The notes beneath the pieces were generated by a model, which did not search any database, was not told where the DNA came from, and saw nothing but the letters and a program-made list of their open reading frames with translations. A program made the translations under genes and the position numbers. DNA of 64,000 nt from Molossus alvarezi (Eukaryota; Chordata; Mammalia; Chiroptera; Molossidae): contig CM073891.1 of assembly GCA_037176705.1 (NCBI GenBank), forward strand, positions 94,919,827-94,983,826. The letters run 5' to 3'. Numbering within the stretch: the first letter of the stretch is position 1; each line of letters starts with the position of its first letter. This document shows positions 54,620 through 64,000 of this stretch, in pieces.

Positions 54620-54700
54620 CTCTGAGTTTTACCGGTGGGGAAAGTGCGGTCCAGGGAGGGGAAGCCACCTTCCCAAGTCACACAGCTGGTGGCCACCCTA
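54620..54700 (-). repeat. MIR fragment (antisense)
   Basis: 'gtggggaaagtgcggtccagggaggggaagccaccttcccaagtcacacagctgg'. Confidence 0.65.
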
Positions 54701-54854
54701 GAGGGTGATTTCTGAGGGCCAGCCCAATCTTTTCTGGTGGCTCAGCAGCTAGAACATCCAGGGAAGACACGCAAAGCCCTTCCCCCCAGACTCTCACTGT
54801 CCCCGCCTCCACTTCTAGGAGGATGCAGATAACCCATGCCCTCTCCCCAGGCTT

Positions 54855-54990
54855 CAAGGAGGCTGATTACCTAATTAACCCTCGTTAAGGGCTCAGGCAC
54901 AGGCTAATGGGTAATAGGCATTTTCATTATTATTTTTAATCAGATTTTGCAATTTTATAGCTCCCTTCACAAGGAAGTTAATTAAGGCTG
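54855..54990. promoter_or_regulatory. TAAT-rich block, possible conserved element
   Basis: 'gattacctaattaaccctcgttaagg', 'gggtaataggcattttcattattatttttaatcag', 'ggaagttaattaagg': a dense set of homeodomain-like cores with no repeat signature. Function inferred. Confidence 0.35.
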
Positions 54991-56160
54991 CTAGGGTTGG
55001 GCTGGAAGGGGAGAAGGAGAGCAGGGTCTGGATCCGGACTCCCTCTAGGGCTCGGCCTGGAGCCCCCTGTAGGGAAGACAGGAGAGGGGGGGTGGGTGAG
55101 GTGTCTTCGAGCTCCATGATCACATGACCTACCCACCCAAGGGAGGTGGGATGGGCAGAATGACCACAGCCAGAGGATCCCCAATTCCAGCCTCCAGTTC
55201 TCACTCCTGCTCTCAGTTTATCTCCCCAAGCAGTGGGGAGAACGAGGAGCCAGAGACAGAACAGAGCCTTTCTTGTTCCCTGTGCCTTTCACTCCGTGAG
55301 GGGCCCTCTGTGGAGCACCTCTTCCTTTCATGCCTTTTTGCCTTATCTCATCAGTCAACAAACATATTTTGGGTGTGTGGGGCCTGGAGCTAGTTCTCCC
55401 CTCCCAGAGCTCATAGCAGGGGGGGGGGGCTTTCTTCATTTCCCCACCTTTCCCAGGCCCTTGATCCTCTTTGGGTACCAGAACTAAGGATGGGGGGGCA
55501 CTGTGGACAAGATGGATCAGGAGTACTGGGTGGCCTGTGCTCCTGGCTCGGATGAACAGCTCTAAAGGCTCTGGGAGCAAAGGGTGTCCAGGGGGTGGGG
55601 GCCTCGCCACCAGTCGGCACAACCACCTCCAGGCAGCCATGAGCCCCTGAGGCCTGCAGCCGCAGTGCCTGATGCTTCCAAGCTGGCGCCAGAGCATGCC
55701 CAGCACACGTCATGAGGCAGGGACGGTGCAGTCCGCCCCCGAGCCCAGCCTGGCACCTCTCTGTGGAAGCAGCAGCAGGCAAGAGCTGCCGCAGATGTAG
55801 GATGTTTGATACAGAACAGACAGCTGTGTAATGGGAACCAGGGGACCGAGAATATTAATCCTGACCCTCCGGGCGGGTCCTCCAGCTCCCACACTTACCA
55901 ATCGGTCCCGGACACAGCAGTAACACTGCAGAGACTGGACAGAGGCAACCCAGGGGTGTGAGTGTAGAAATCAGGAACCATTTAGGAAAGCCAGCTTCCA
56001 CAGGATGCCCAGAGGCTGTGCAGCCTCTGACAGCACACCTTGTCACGCGGAGGTGTGTAGGGATCCTGCTCCCGGGCTCGGTCCGCCCTGGGTCCTGCAT
56101 GCTCAGCCCTCTGTCAGGCAGTGCTGGGAGGAGCCTTTCGTGAAGACAGCTGAAGGGTTC
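54991..56160. other. Intergenic stretch, no gene supported
   Basis: Unique GC-moderate DNA with a G-run near 55419-55429. The long minus-strand frames (up to 162 codons) are unsupported. Confidence 0.5.
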
Positions 56161-56179
56161 ATTGAAAACTACCAGCTTG

Positions 56180-56284
56180 GCCCTGGCCGGTTGCTCAGCG
56201 GTTAGAGCGTCGGCCATGGACCAAACTGCGCATACCTCAGTTGCAGTTCGTCCCTGACCCCTCTGGGGCCGTGCGGGTGGCAGC

Positions 56285-56323
<39 letters not shown>

Positions 56324-56385
56324 CCTCCCACTCTGTCTGAAGATAAATGTAAAAATATCCTTGAGTGAGGATTTAAAAAAAAAAG
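56180..56385 (+). mobile_element. Ves SINE with internal head deletion and (CT)n
   Basis: The head is shortened around the B box ('gcggttagagcgtcggccatggaccaaactgcg') and the body is an uninterrupted (CT)n run at 56288-56322. TSD aaaact(a/g)c(c/t)(a/g)gcttg at 56165-56179 and 56386-56400. Confidence 0.93.
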
Positions 56386-56400
56386 AAAACTGCTGGCTTG

Positions 56401-56640
56401 CTGTGGCGGGGTGGCTCAGTCAGCTGAAGTGTCATCCACCAAAAGGTTCTGGGTTCCATTCCCCAAAATGTTATAGGTCCTGTGCCCAGTCAGGGCACAT
56501 AACTAGGGTTTGGGTTCGATCCCTGGCCTGGGCAGTAATGGGAAGCAACCAATTGATGTTTCTCTCTCACATTGATGTTTCTCTCTCACTCTCTCTCAAA
56601 TCAATAAAAGCATATCCTTGGATGAGGACTAAAAAAACAA
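56401..56640 (+). mobile_element. tRNA SINE, third head variant
   Basis: Head 'gtggcggggtggctcagtcagctgaagtgtcatcc' with B box 'gggttccattcccc', body of CATTGATG blocks, 'tccttggatgaggactaaaa' tail. It abuts the previous SINE's TSD. Confidence 0.88.
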
Positions 56641-56799
56641 AAACTATAGCATGAGCACTACATATGGTTTGCTATTAATGAAACACAATTATGCACAAAA
56701 CTATTGATAACATGCAAACCATTCTGATATATACTTGTATTTTACATTTGGAACTTGAATTCATTTCACTTACAAATCAATACATGAATCTCTTCACCT

Positions 56800-57620
56800 T
56801 AAAAATTATAAAAAGTAAATCTGAAGTCTCCACTGACCCAACCATTCTGCCCCTCCCCCATCTCCAGAGGCGACCACTCTTGTGATTTTGGTGCGGATCT
56901 TCCAGGTTTTAACAAATATGTTAAAACCCCTTAGATAGACCCACAGAAACCATATAGTATTGTTCGAGGTGTGTGCTTTAAAAAAATATTTTCAAAAATA
57001 CCCAGTGACCATTCTGTGCACACCTGTGTGTTCCCCACGTGTCTCCGCAGCACTGACACAGACGCATCGTGACTGGGTTATCGGATGTGCACATTCTCCA
57101 CGTTGAACAGAAACTATCAAATCACTCTCCATACTGACTCTGCGAGGTAAGACCCCGCCCCCAGCACTTATGTCAGCATTCTCATTTCTCATAGTCTTTT
57201 CCTCTCAAGCTGGCCATTAAAAGTAATAGAGTTTTGATTTGCATTTGCTTGATTACTTCTGGGATTGAACATCTTTCTGTTTATTGGCCATTTATATTTT
57301 CTCTTGTGAATTGCACACTTATATCCCTTGTTCATTTTTTTCTATTAGGTAGTGTTTCTTTTTTTCTGTTGACTTATAGATGTCTTATAAATGCTGGATT
57401 TTAATTCCTTTTGTATGTATCTAAAGTGTTTGCCATCAGTGTGTTGATTGCCTTTTAAATGTGTTTATGGTATCTGGTATCATACACTTAAATTTTGATT
57501 TGTAAATTTTGATTTGTAAAATTTTCTTTATGTAAACATTTTTATGATTTGGTTTGTAGGTTTTGTGTTTAAATACGCCTTTGATTCCATAAAGTTTAAA
57601 GGATATTCTATATTTAAATT
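56800..57620 (-). mobile_element. Old L1 fragment (antisense)
   Basis: 'ccatctccagaggcgaccactc', then 'tttgcatttgcttgattacttctgggattgaacatctttctgtttattggccattt' and 'ttcattttttctattaggtagtg': the classic antisense L1 order. Confidence 0.75.
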
Positions 57621-57659
57621 TTTTTTCTCCTTATATTTAAGTCTTTAACTCCTCTGGAG

Positions 57660-57665
<6 letters not shown>

Positions 57666-57697
<32 letters not shown>
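57666..57697. repeat. (TG)n microsatellite
   Basis: About 13 TG units after an ATATATATG lead. Confidence 0.95.
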
Positions 57698-57700
<3 letters not shown>

Positions 57701-57710
57701 ATATACATAT

Positions 57711-57914
57711 TTTTTCTTTATTGATTTTAGAGAGAGAGGAAGGGAAAGGGAGAGATAGAAATGTCGATGAGAGAGAACATTGATTGGTCGCCTCCTGCAT
57801 GCCCCCCACTGGGGATTTGGCCCACAACCTGGGCATGTGCCCTGACCAGGAATTGGACCAGTGACCTCTTGGTGCATGGGTCGACACACAACCACTGAGC
57901 CACACCAGCTGGGC
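57711..57914 (-). mobile_element. tRNA SINE, second bat subfamily (antisense)
   Basis: 'tttctttattgattttagagagagagg' tail side, head 'ggtcgacacacaaccactgagccacaccagctggg'. Confidence 0.92.
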
Positions 57915-58117
57915 TAATTTTTAAATTGATTTTAGAGCAGGAGGAAGAGAGAGAGAGAAACATTGATGTGAGAGAAAAACATCCATCAGTTGCCTCTGGT
58001 ACCTGCCCCAACTGGGGCTCAAACCCACAACCTAGGTATGTGCCTTGACCCAGGGAATCAAACTGAGATCTTCCGGTGCACAGAATGATGCTCCAACCAA
58101 CAGAGCCCACCAGCCAG
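57915..58117 (-). mobile_element. tRNA SINE (antisense), older variant, head to tail with the previous one
   Basis: 'aaattgattttagagcaggaggaag', 'catccatcagttgcctctgg', head 'gatgctccaaccaacagagcccaccagccagggc'. Confidence 0.9.
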
Positions 58118-58259
58118 GGCATTTTCTCTCTAATTTTTAAAGCCACTCTCTTTATTTCTGTTGTATTTTATTTCTCTTATATGGGATCCATTGTCCTTTG
58201 TGCTCTTCGTCCTTTAGTCTTAAATTATGAAGTGGTTTTGTATTTTCTATTGTGGGAAC

Positions 58260-58880
58260 TAGAGGTGAGATCTGCACTTTAACAGGTTCGTTTTGGCTGC
58301 TGTGTGGGCGAAGGAGGCTTTCGGGAGAAGAGAAGGAGCGAGGAGGCGGGGAGGAGAGTGTTGCAGAAGGACCTGGAATGGAGGGAGAGAGGGAAACTGT
58401 GAGCAGTTCTGATCTTGGGCTGTATTTTGAAGGTATGACCGAGAGCATATGCTGCTGGATTAGATATAAATTAGAGAGACAGCTTTCGGAGGGAGTATTA
58501 AGATTTTGGTTTTGGGTATAACTTTGGGATTCCTATTAGGTATGCAATTAGAACAGGCAATTGGATATTCGAGCCTGGAATTAGAGAGGGTGGGGCTTGA
58601 GATAAACATTTTGAAGGCCTCAGTGTGTGGTAAAGTCTTGGGACTGGAGGAAATCGCTTAGAAAATGAGGAAGAAGGGAGAAGGGGTCATGAGCCCTGGA
58701 GCCCTCCAGCATCGGAGGCCACGCGGCTGAGGAGCACCCGGAACAGACGTCTGTGAAGGAGAAGCTGGTGCGGGAGAAGGAGCAGGGCGGAAGCAGCTGC
58801 ATCGAATTCGCTGAGAGGGCAGAGGGCCAAGGTGAGAGACTGGACCATGGGGCTGTAGGTGTGACCTTAGATTGGTCCCT
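58260..58880 (+). repeat. L2-like fossil, long
   Basis: Phrases typical of the mammalian L2-type repeat in order: 'cgttttggctgctgtgtgg', 'ttaagattttggttttgggtataactttgggattcctattagg', 'caattggatattcgagcctggaatt', 'gtcttgggactggagg', 'catgagccctggagccctccagc'. Family name not certain. Confidence 0.6.
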
Positions 58881-59094
58881 GATTAGAGTAAACTGAAGGA
58901 TAAATGGATCCGTCCTCTTCACTCCTTCCTCAATTTTTCTTTCTTCCTGAATAATTCAGTCCAAGAGCCATTAGGTGAGGCTGGGCCCATGGGTGTCATG
59001 GTTGGGAGTGGGGAACAGCCTGGTGCGGGGTGTTAGAACCCGAGTAGGGCAGCAAGGGCATCTCTGGGGGTGGGGGTCTGTGATGACAGCATCA

Positions 59095-60690
59095 GTGCGA
59101 GATTGGTTACATATGAGGATTGATTAAATAAGCAAATAAATTGAGGGTAATGAAATTCAGGATTCTCACTGGTGGAAAAAAGTTATAAATACGAACAGGG
59201 GGGAATTAGAATCCTATGATTTTGACTGGAATTGGACACAAAAGTATGAACTAATGGCTTCTAATGTATAGACAGATCTAATGTACAGACAGAGAGGTTT
59301 TCTGACTCTGTCCCCTGAGAGGGCCTGCGAACAGCACAAAATCAAAGAGCACAGCGAGCGCCCAGATCTTGGTTTCTAAATACACTTCCCTTAAAGGAAC
59401 CAGGGTTCCTTGGAGAAATGGCAGATTCCAAGGCTGAGGCAAGAAACGTACAAAATAAGCCCCAAATTAAGGAAGTTCTCAAAACAAAGGGACACAAAAG
59501 CCAGCCTGAATGAGCTCTCACTGGTCACATCTGGGGCTAGTTGAGTATCAAATTAAAACATAATAAAAACAGGTTATAATTCAGTGAATAAAGCAGGAAT
59601 CCATGAGCCTATTCTGAGAGAGGGAGGGGGAGGGGGGAGGGGGAGAGAAAAGTGCGCACCTGGCCAGTTTGGCTTAGCGGTTAGAGCGTCAGCTCTCGGA
59701 CCAAAGAGTCCCGGGTTCGATTCCGATCAGGGACACGTACCTCAGTTGCGGTTCATCCCTGGTCCTGGTCAGGTCATGTGGGAGGCAACCAGTCGATGTG
59801 GCTCTATCACATCGATGTTTCTCTCTGTCTCTCTCTTCCTCCCACTCTATCTGATAATAACTAGAAAAATATTCTTAGGCGATGAATTAAAAAAAAAATT
59901 AGAGAAGATGACAAACTCCAAAGCTTTTTTTTTATATAATAAAATACCAATTAATAAATACAGAAGGAGTGATGAAAATAGAAAATTCGGCAACCCTCAT
60001 AATAATAGTGAACTCAGGCAAGAAACATCAATCAGTGCTGAAACCAGTGAATGAAAGTTTGAAGAGTAACAGGATATTACAGAGCTTCAAAACTACCGAT
60101 TGAAGAATAAGTGGAGAAACCTGGCAGTCACTGTCTCAGTCAACTAATCAAAGTTAACATCATCAGTAATGGTACAAATTGAAATCATGTACCACCTGCC
60201 AAGACTCAATGAGAAAAATGCAGCATCAGTTCTGGGATACTCCTGCCAAAGATGCATAACCCGAATCTCACCCTGCAAAAACATCAGACGAATCTGAATT
60301 GAGGTACGCTGTACAAAAGAGGTGTAACTTCAAAATTGTCAAGGTAGGTCAAGGAAAGACTGAGGAACTTCTGGATTGAAGGAGACATGACGATTAAGTG
60401 AAATGCACGGTCTTGGATTGGATCCTTTTGCTAGAAAGACATTAATGAGATAATCAGGGAAATTTGAATGGAGTGTACACATCAGGTGGTAGTGATGTAT
60501 CCATGTTAATTTCCTCATTTTGCTGGTAGGAGAATGTCCTCATTTGTTGGAAATGCACACTAAAGTATTCTTGGGTGATGGAGCATCATATCAGCAACTT
60601 ATATTCAAACAGTTCAAGAAAAAAATGTTTTTGTATTGTTATTATACATCTTCTTTAAGTTTGAAATATTTAAAGACAAAAAGAAAAATA
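59095..60690 (+). mobile_element. Old L1 (L1M-type) 3' end, split by a SINE
   Basis: 'agattccaaggctgaggcaag', 'ggattgaaggagacatgacgattaagtgaaatgc', 'cttggattggatcc', 'atgtatccatgttaatttcctcattttg', ending in 'aaatatttaaagacaaaaag'. Decayed, no frame. Confidence 0.7.
59661..59898 (+). mobile_element. Ves SINE
   Basis: Head 'ctggccagtttggcttagcggttagagcgtcagc', B box 'gggttcgattccg', tail 'attcttaggcgatgaattaaaa'. TSD not clear because of the preceding (GGGGA)n. Confidence 0.92.
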
Positions 60691-60963
60691 AAACAGAAGA
60701 AAGAATCCATGGATGAGAAAGCCAACAGACAAATCCAGAAAGTGGGCCATCGTGCAGGACAACTGGCTAGGATCCTTCCAAGGACAGTGAGAGGAGAAAT
60801 GAGATGGCAGGTGTGGGGAGGGACTAATCTAGATGAAGGAGGACTGAGAGACACAACAGACCAGTGGGGACAGAAAGGATCCGGTAGAGAGAAGTTTGAT
60901 GCACAAGAAGTTTGATTTCAGCAAACTAGCTCTGACAAAACATTTTAAAGACAATCAGGGAGC

Positions 60964-61210
60964 TCTGGCCGGTTTGACTCAGCAGTTAGAGTGTCTGCCT
61001 GCGGACTAGGGAGTCCTAGGTTCAATTCCAGCCAAGGGCACATACCTCGGTTTCGGTTCGTCCCCTGCCCAAGTTGGGGTCATGCGGGTGGCAACCAGTC
61101 GATGTGTCTCTTTCACATCCATGTTTCTCTCTCCCTCTCTCTCTCTATCTCTCTTCCCCACTCTGTTTGAAGATAAATGTAAAAATATCCTCAGGTGAGG
61201 ATTAAAAAAA
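60964..61210 (+). mobile_element. Ves SINE with TSD agacaatcaggga
   Basis: Head 'ctctggccggtttgactcagcagttagag' carries an A-box change (TGACTCAGC). TSD agacaatcaggga at 60949-60961 and 61211-61223. Confidence 0.95.
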
Positions 61211-61223
61211 AAGACAATCAGGG

Positions 61224-61455
61224 AAATCTGAGTAAGAACTGAGAATTAGATACTACAAAGTAATTCTTGCTAATATTCTACATATGAAAAAGCCATTGTG
61301 ATGATATAAGAAATGTGTCCCCCCCCCCCCCAGATGTACATTGAGGCACATGGGAGCAAAATAACATGAGGTTTGGGACTTACTTTAAATATTTCAGGAA
61401 AAGGGGATGGATAATCAAGTAGAGAAAAACCTTTGGTAATTATCGAATCTGGGTG
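61224..61455 (+). mobile_element. Old L1 3' fragment, continued
   Basis: 'aagtaattcttgctaatattctacatatg', 'gtttgggacttactttaaatatttcagg': L1M 3' phrases. C-run at 61319-61332. Confidence 0.5.
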
Positions 61456-61469
61456 ATGGGTGTTGTGTT

Positions 61470-61790
61470 AGAGAGCTCAGGTCGCCTTAACAAAGCACCA
61501 CCGTTCTGGAGGCTAGAAGTCCAAGATCAAGGTGTTGGCAAGTTGGGTTTCTTCTGCGGCCTGTCCTTGGCTTGCAGGTGGCTACCGTCACACGGTGTCC
61601 TCATGTGGTCGTCCCTGGGTCTACCTTGTCTGTCCTAGTCTTATAAGTACACGTCATATTGAATTAGGGGCCACTCACATGACCTTATTTCACATTTTTA
61701 AAGGCCCTGTCTCCAAATACAATCCCATTTTGAGGTGCTGAGGGTTAGGACATACGGATTTGGGGGCACAGAAGTCAAGCTCTATGGGAG
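61470..61790 (-). repeat. Ancient interspersed repeat, same family as 44225-44430
   Basis: 'gttctggaggctagaagtccaagatcaagg', 'cctgtctccaaatacaatcccattttgaggtgctgagggttagg'. Reverse orientation relative to the copy at 44.2 kb. Confidence 0.6.
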
Positions 61791-62339
61791 TTTATTATAC
61801 TATTCCCTCACTTTGGTGAATATGAAAATTTTTATTAAATGCAGAAAAGGTGAAAAAGCCACTTAGATGTGTCTTTGAGGCATTTGGCTGCGGAAGATAC
61901 TGGAGAAACGGGGTCACGCCTGGAGACGGGCTCTGAGGTCAAAGGGGTATTTTTTTCTTTTAAAATGACTGTTATTGTGGCATATTTATACGCTAACAGA
62001 AAGGATCCGGTCGAGGGAAGTTTGATGCACAATGGAGCAGAAAGGATAGCTGCAGATGAGTTGGCAGGTGGGACGGGAATGTTATGACACAGCGGAACTG
62101 CTGTCTCCCTCAGGGAGGAAAGTCAGGCTGCAGGAGCAGCTGCAGCCAGGCGCAGACCCTGTGGTAGGAGCGTGGGAATCTTCCGACTGATTATGTGTCC
62201 TCAGTGGAACAAGAAACAGGGGCATCCGTCACCCAAAAGGGAGGAGGTGTTGCAGATTTGACAAAAGGAGAGAAGATACAAACCTTCCTCGGGGACAGTG
62301 GAGAGTGAATGGAACAGGAAATGAAAAGGAATACCAGGA

Positions 62340-64000
62340 ATTACTGAGCCCGTTAACAAGAGTCAAATACATGGTTCGCAAACATTTTCTCCCAATCTGT
62401 AGTTTGTCTTTTCATCCACTTAACAGGGTCTTTTGCAGAGAGACAATTTTTGATTTTGATGAAATCCAATTTGTCAGTTTTTCCTCTGATGGATTGTCCT
62501 TTAGGTGTCAAGTCTAAGAACTTTTTGCCTAATTCTACCTAGACCCTGAAGATTTTCTCCTTTTTTTTCTGAGAAGTTTTATAGTTTGTGCATTTTACAC
62601 TTAAATCTGTGATCCATCTTGAGTTAATTTTTGTGTAAGGTGTGAGACAGCTGAAAGTTTATCTTTTGGCCTCTGGACGTCCAGCCGCCCCGGCGTTGCT
62701 TGTTGAAAAGGCGGTCTTCCCTCCACTGAATTGCATTTGCACGTTTGTAAAAAATCAGTCTAGCATCTTTGCATCAGGTTGATTTTGGGGTTCTCTATTC
62801 TGTTCCATTGATATATATGTTTATCCCTTTGGCAATACTACAGAATATTGATTACTTCAGCTATAATACCAAGCCTGTTATCAGGTAGGGCGATTCCTCC
62901 CACTTTATTATTCTTTTTCAAGATTGTTTTGGCTATTGTAGGTCTTGTTTATTTCCACCTATAAATGTAGAATAAGCTTTGTTTCTGCCAAAAATATTGC
63001 TGGGATTTTAACAGAAATTGCATAAAATTTATTTGGGGAGAACTAACATTTCACTATGTCGAGACTTCCAATCTATGAACACATTATGTCTCCCCAAGTT
63101 TTTTTTTGCCCTTGACTGGGAATCAAACCCACAACCCCTCGGTTCGAGAGCCACTGCTCTAACCATTGAGCAACACTGGCCAGGGCTCTCCCCAAGTATT
63201 TAGGTCTTCCTTGATTTCTTTCGTCAGCGTTTCATCATGTTAATAGGACCGAGGTGGGGCAGAGTGTCTAATGCCTGAACTGGAAACCTGGTGTCCATTT
63301 TTCAAGTCTGACTTACTAAAATTGGTGAAGACCTTGAACACGTTTGACTAAGAGAACTGTCTTAGTCTATTTCAGACTCGATTGTTCTGAGTCACTATTT
63401 TCTGCTGACACTTTTCTGTGCCCTCCTATCTTCTATTCTGGGATGATCTCTCCTTATATCCAGATCCTTGGATTATGAGTTGCTTTAAGTTCACTACAGA
63501 GTCTTTGCCATCAGGTTGCTATGGAGACGTCCCTTCTTTTCAGCGCTATCTCCACTATTCCTCACTAATTCTTGGGGGTAATCACTACTTTCTACTTGTT
63601 GGTCCCGCAGCTCTCTAATGCTAGTGTATAATTTAGTGGCAGTTAACGATATTGTGCAACAACCGTCGTTATCTAGTTCTACAGCATTTTCATTTAAGCA
63701 TTCACTTCCCATCTCCCTCCCCTCGGCTCCCAACACCCATTAACGTGCTTCCTGTCTCTATGGATTTGCCTTTTCTGGATATTTCACATAAATACAATCA
63801 TGTGGCCTTTTGCATCTGGCTTCTTTTATTTAGCATGTTGTCAAGGCTCATCCATGATGTAATAGGTATCAGTACTTCATTCTTTGTATAGATATACCAC
63901 GTTTTAAAAAATCTATTCATCAATTGATGTATTTGTTTTTTTCTTTTGGATATTATAATGCTGCTATAGACATTCCTGTACAAGTTTTTGTGTGGATACA
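62340..64000 (-). mobile_element. Old L1 fragments (antisense), running off the right edge
   Basis: 'tgatccatcttgagttaatttttgtgtaaggtgtgag', 'ctctattctgttccattgatatatatgtttatccc', 'gattgttttggctattgtagg', and from 63640 another L1 piece, 'catttagcatgttgtcaaggctcatcc' type, 'tataatgctgctatagacattcctgtacaag'. Non-coding fossils, at least two segments. Confidence 0.85.
63100..63186 (-). mobile_element. tRNA-head-only Ves SINE in old L1
   Basis: T8 tail directly followed by the antisense head 'gcccttgactgggaatcaaaccc' and ending 'aaccattgagcaacactggccagggc', with no body. TSD tctccccaagt at 63089-63099 and 63187-63197 is perfect, so the short form is what inserted. Confidence 0.9.

Noticed and set aside
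15240..64000. MIR129-1 and LEP, the next loci after SND1 in human
   Set aside because: Neither the miR-129 arms nor a leptin-like exon is visible on either strand. The interval in human is longer than this window.

Overview
The window is nuclear DNA from a mammal, almost certainly a vespertilionid (evening) bat. The diagnostic evidence is about 28 copies of the tRNA-derived Ves-type SINE. Each has a Pol III A-box/B-box head, a CT- or GA-rich body and an A-tail, and many have clear target-site duplications (TSDs). Introns follow the GT-AG rule. Old mammal-wide repeats (MIR, L2, MER5, L1) fill the background. There is no sign of bacterial or organellar sequence.

Positions 1-15240 (+ strand) hold the 3' end of SND1 (Tudor-SN, p100), a cytoplasmic and nuclear RNA-binding co-activator. 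Seven consecutive coding exons (4889-14693) encode the last 254 residues. These include the complete extended Tudor domain with its aromatic cage, the second half of the split SN5 domain, and the stop codon. A 3'UTR of about 0.55 kb ends just after an AATAAA at 15218. This is the only gene I can defend in the window. Codons, reading phases and splice sites are intact, so I infer that it is functional.

Positions 15240-24340 are intergenic. They contain an old local duplication, MIR, MER5, L1 and SINE pieces, a (TG)n microsatellite, and a TAAT-rich island that could be a conserved enhancer.

Positions 24340-38400 form a deeply nested retroelement block. Two related LTRs in direct orientation bracket the remains of a class I (gammaretrovirus-like) endogenous retrovirus, with degenerate gag nucleocapsid, protease and reverse-transcriptase motifs in the right order. 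Later insertions broke it up: a complete ORF1-only half-LINE (HAL1-like) with TSD, a solo LTR that landed inside a SINE and kept a perfect 4-bp TSD, a 5'-truncated L1 with TSD that itself received two SINEs at one target, and several more SINEs. Removing the insertions leaves about 8 kb, the size of a normal provirus.

Positions 38400-64000 are again intergenic. They hold an orphan CpG island at about 40.7-41.15 kb (a possible unannotated promoter), a weaker CpG-rich patch at 49.7-50.05 kb, a 19-bp minisatellite, several AT-rich possible conserved elements, L2/L1M/MIR fossils and more SINEs. The last 1.6 kb is old L1 sequence containing a second tRNA-head-only SINE.

In human, SND1 lies upstream of MIR129-1 and LEP on 7q32. 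I found neither here, and they probably lie beyond the window. The most interesting items are the two head-only SINE insertions, the HAL1-like element, the mosaic LTR pair and the orphan CpG island. I found no new multi-gene system.
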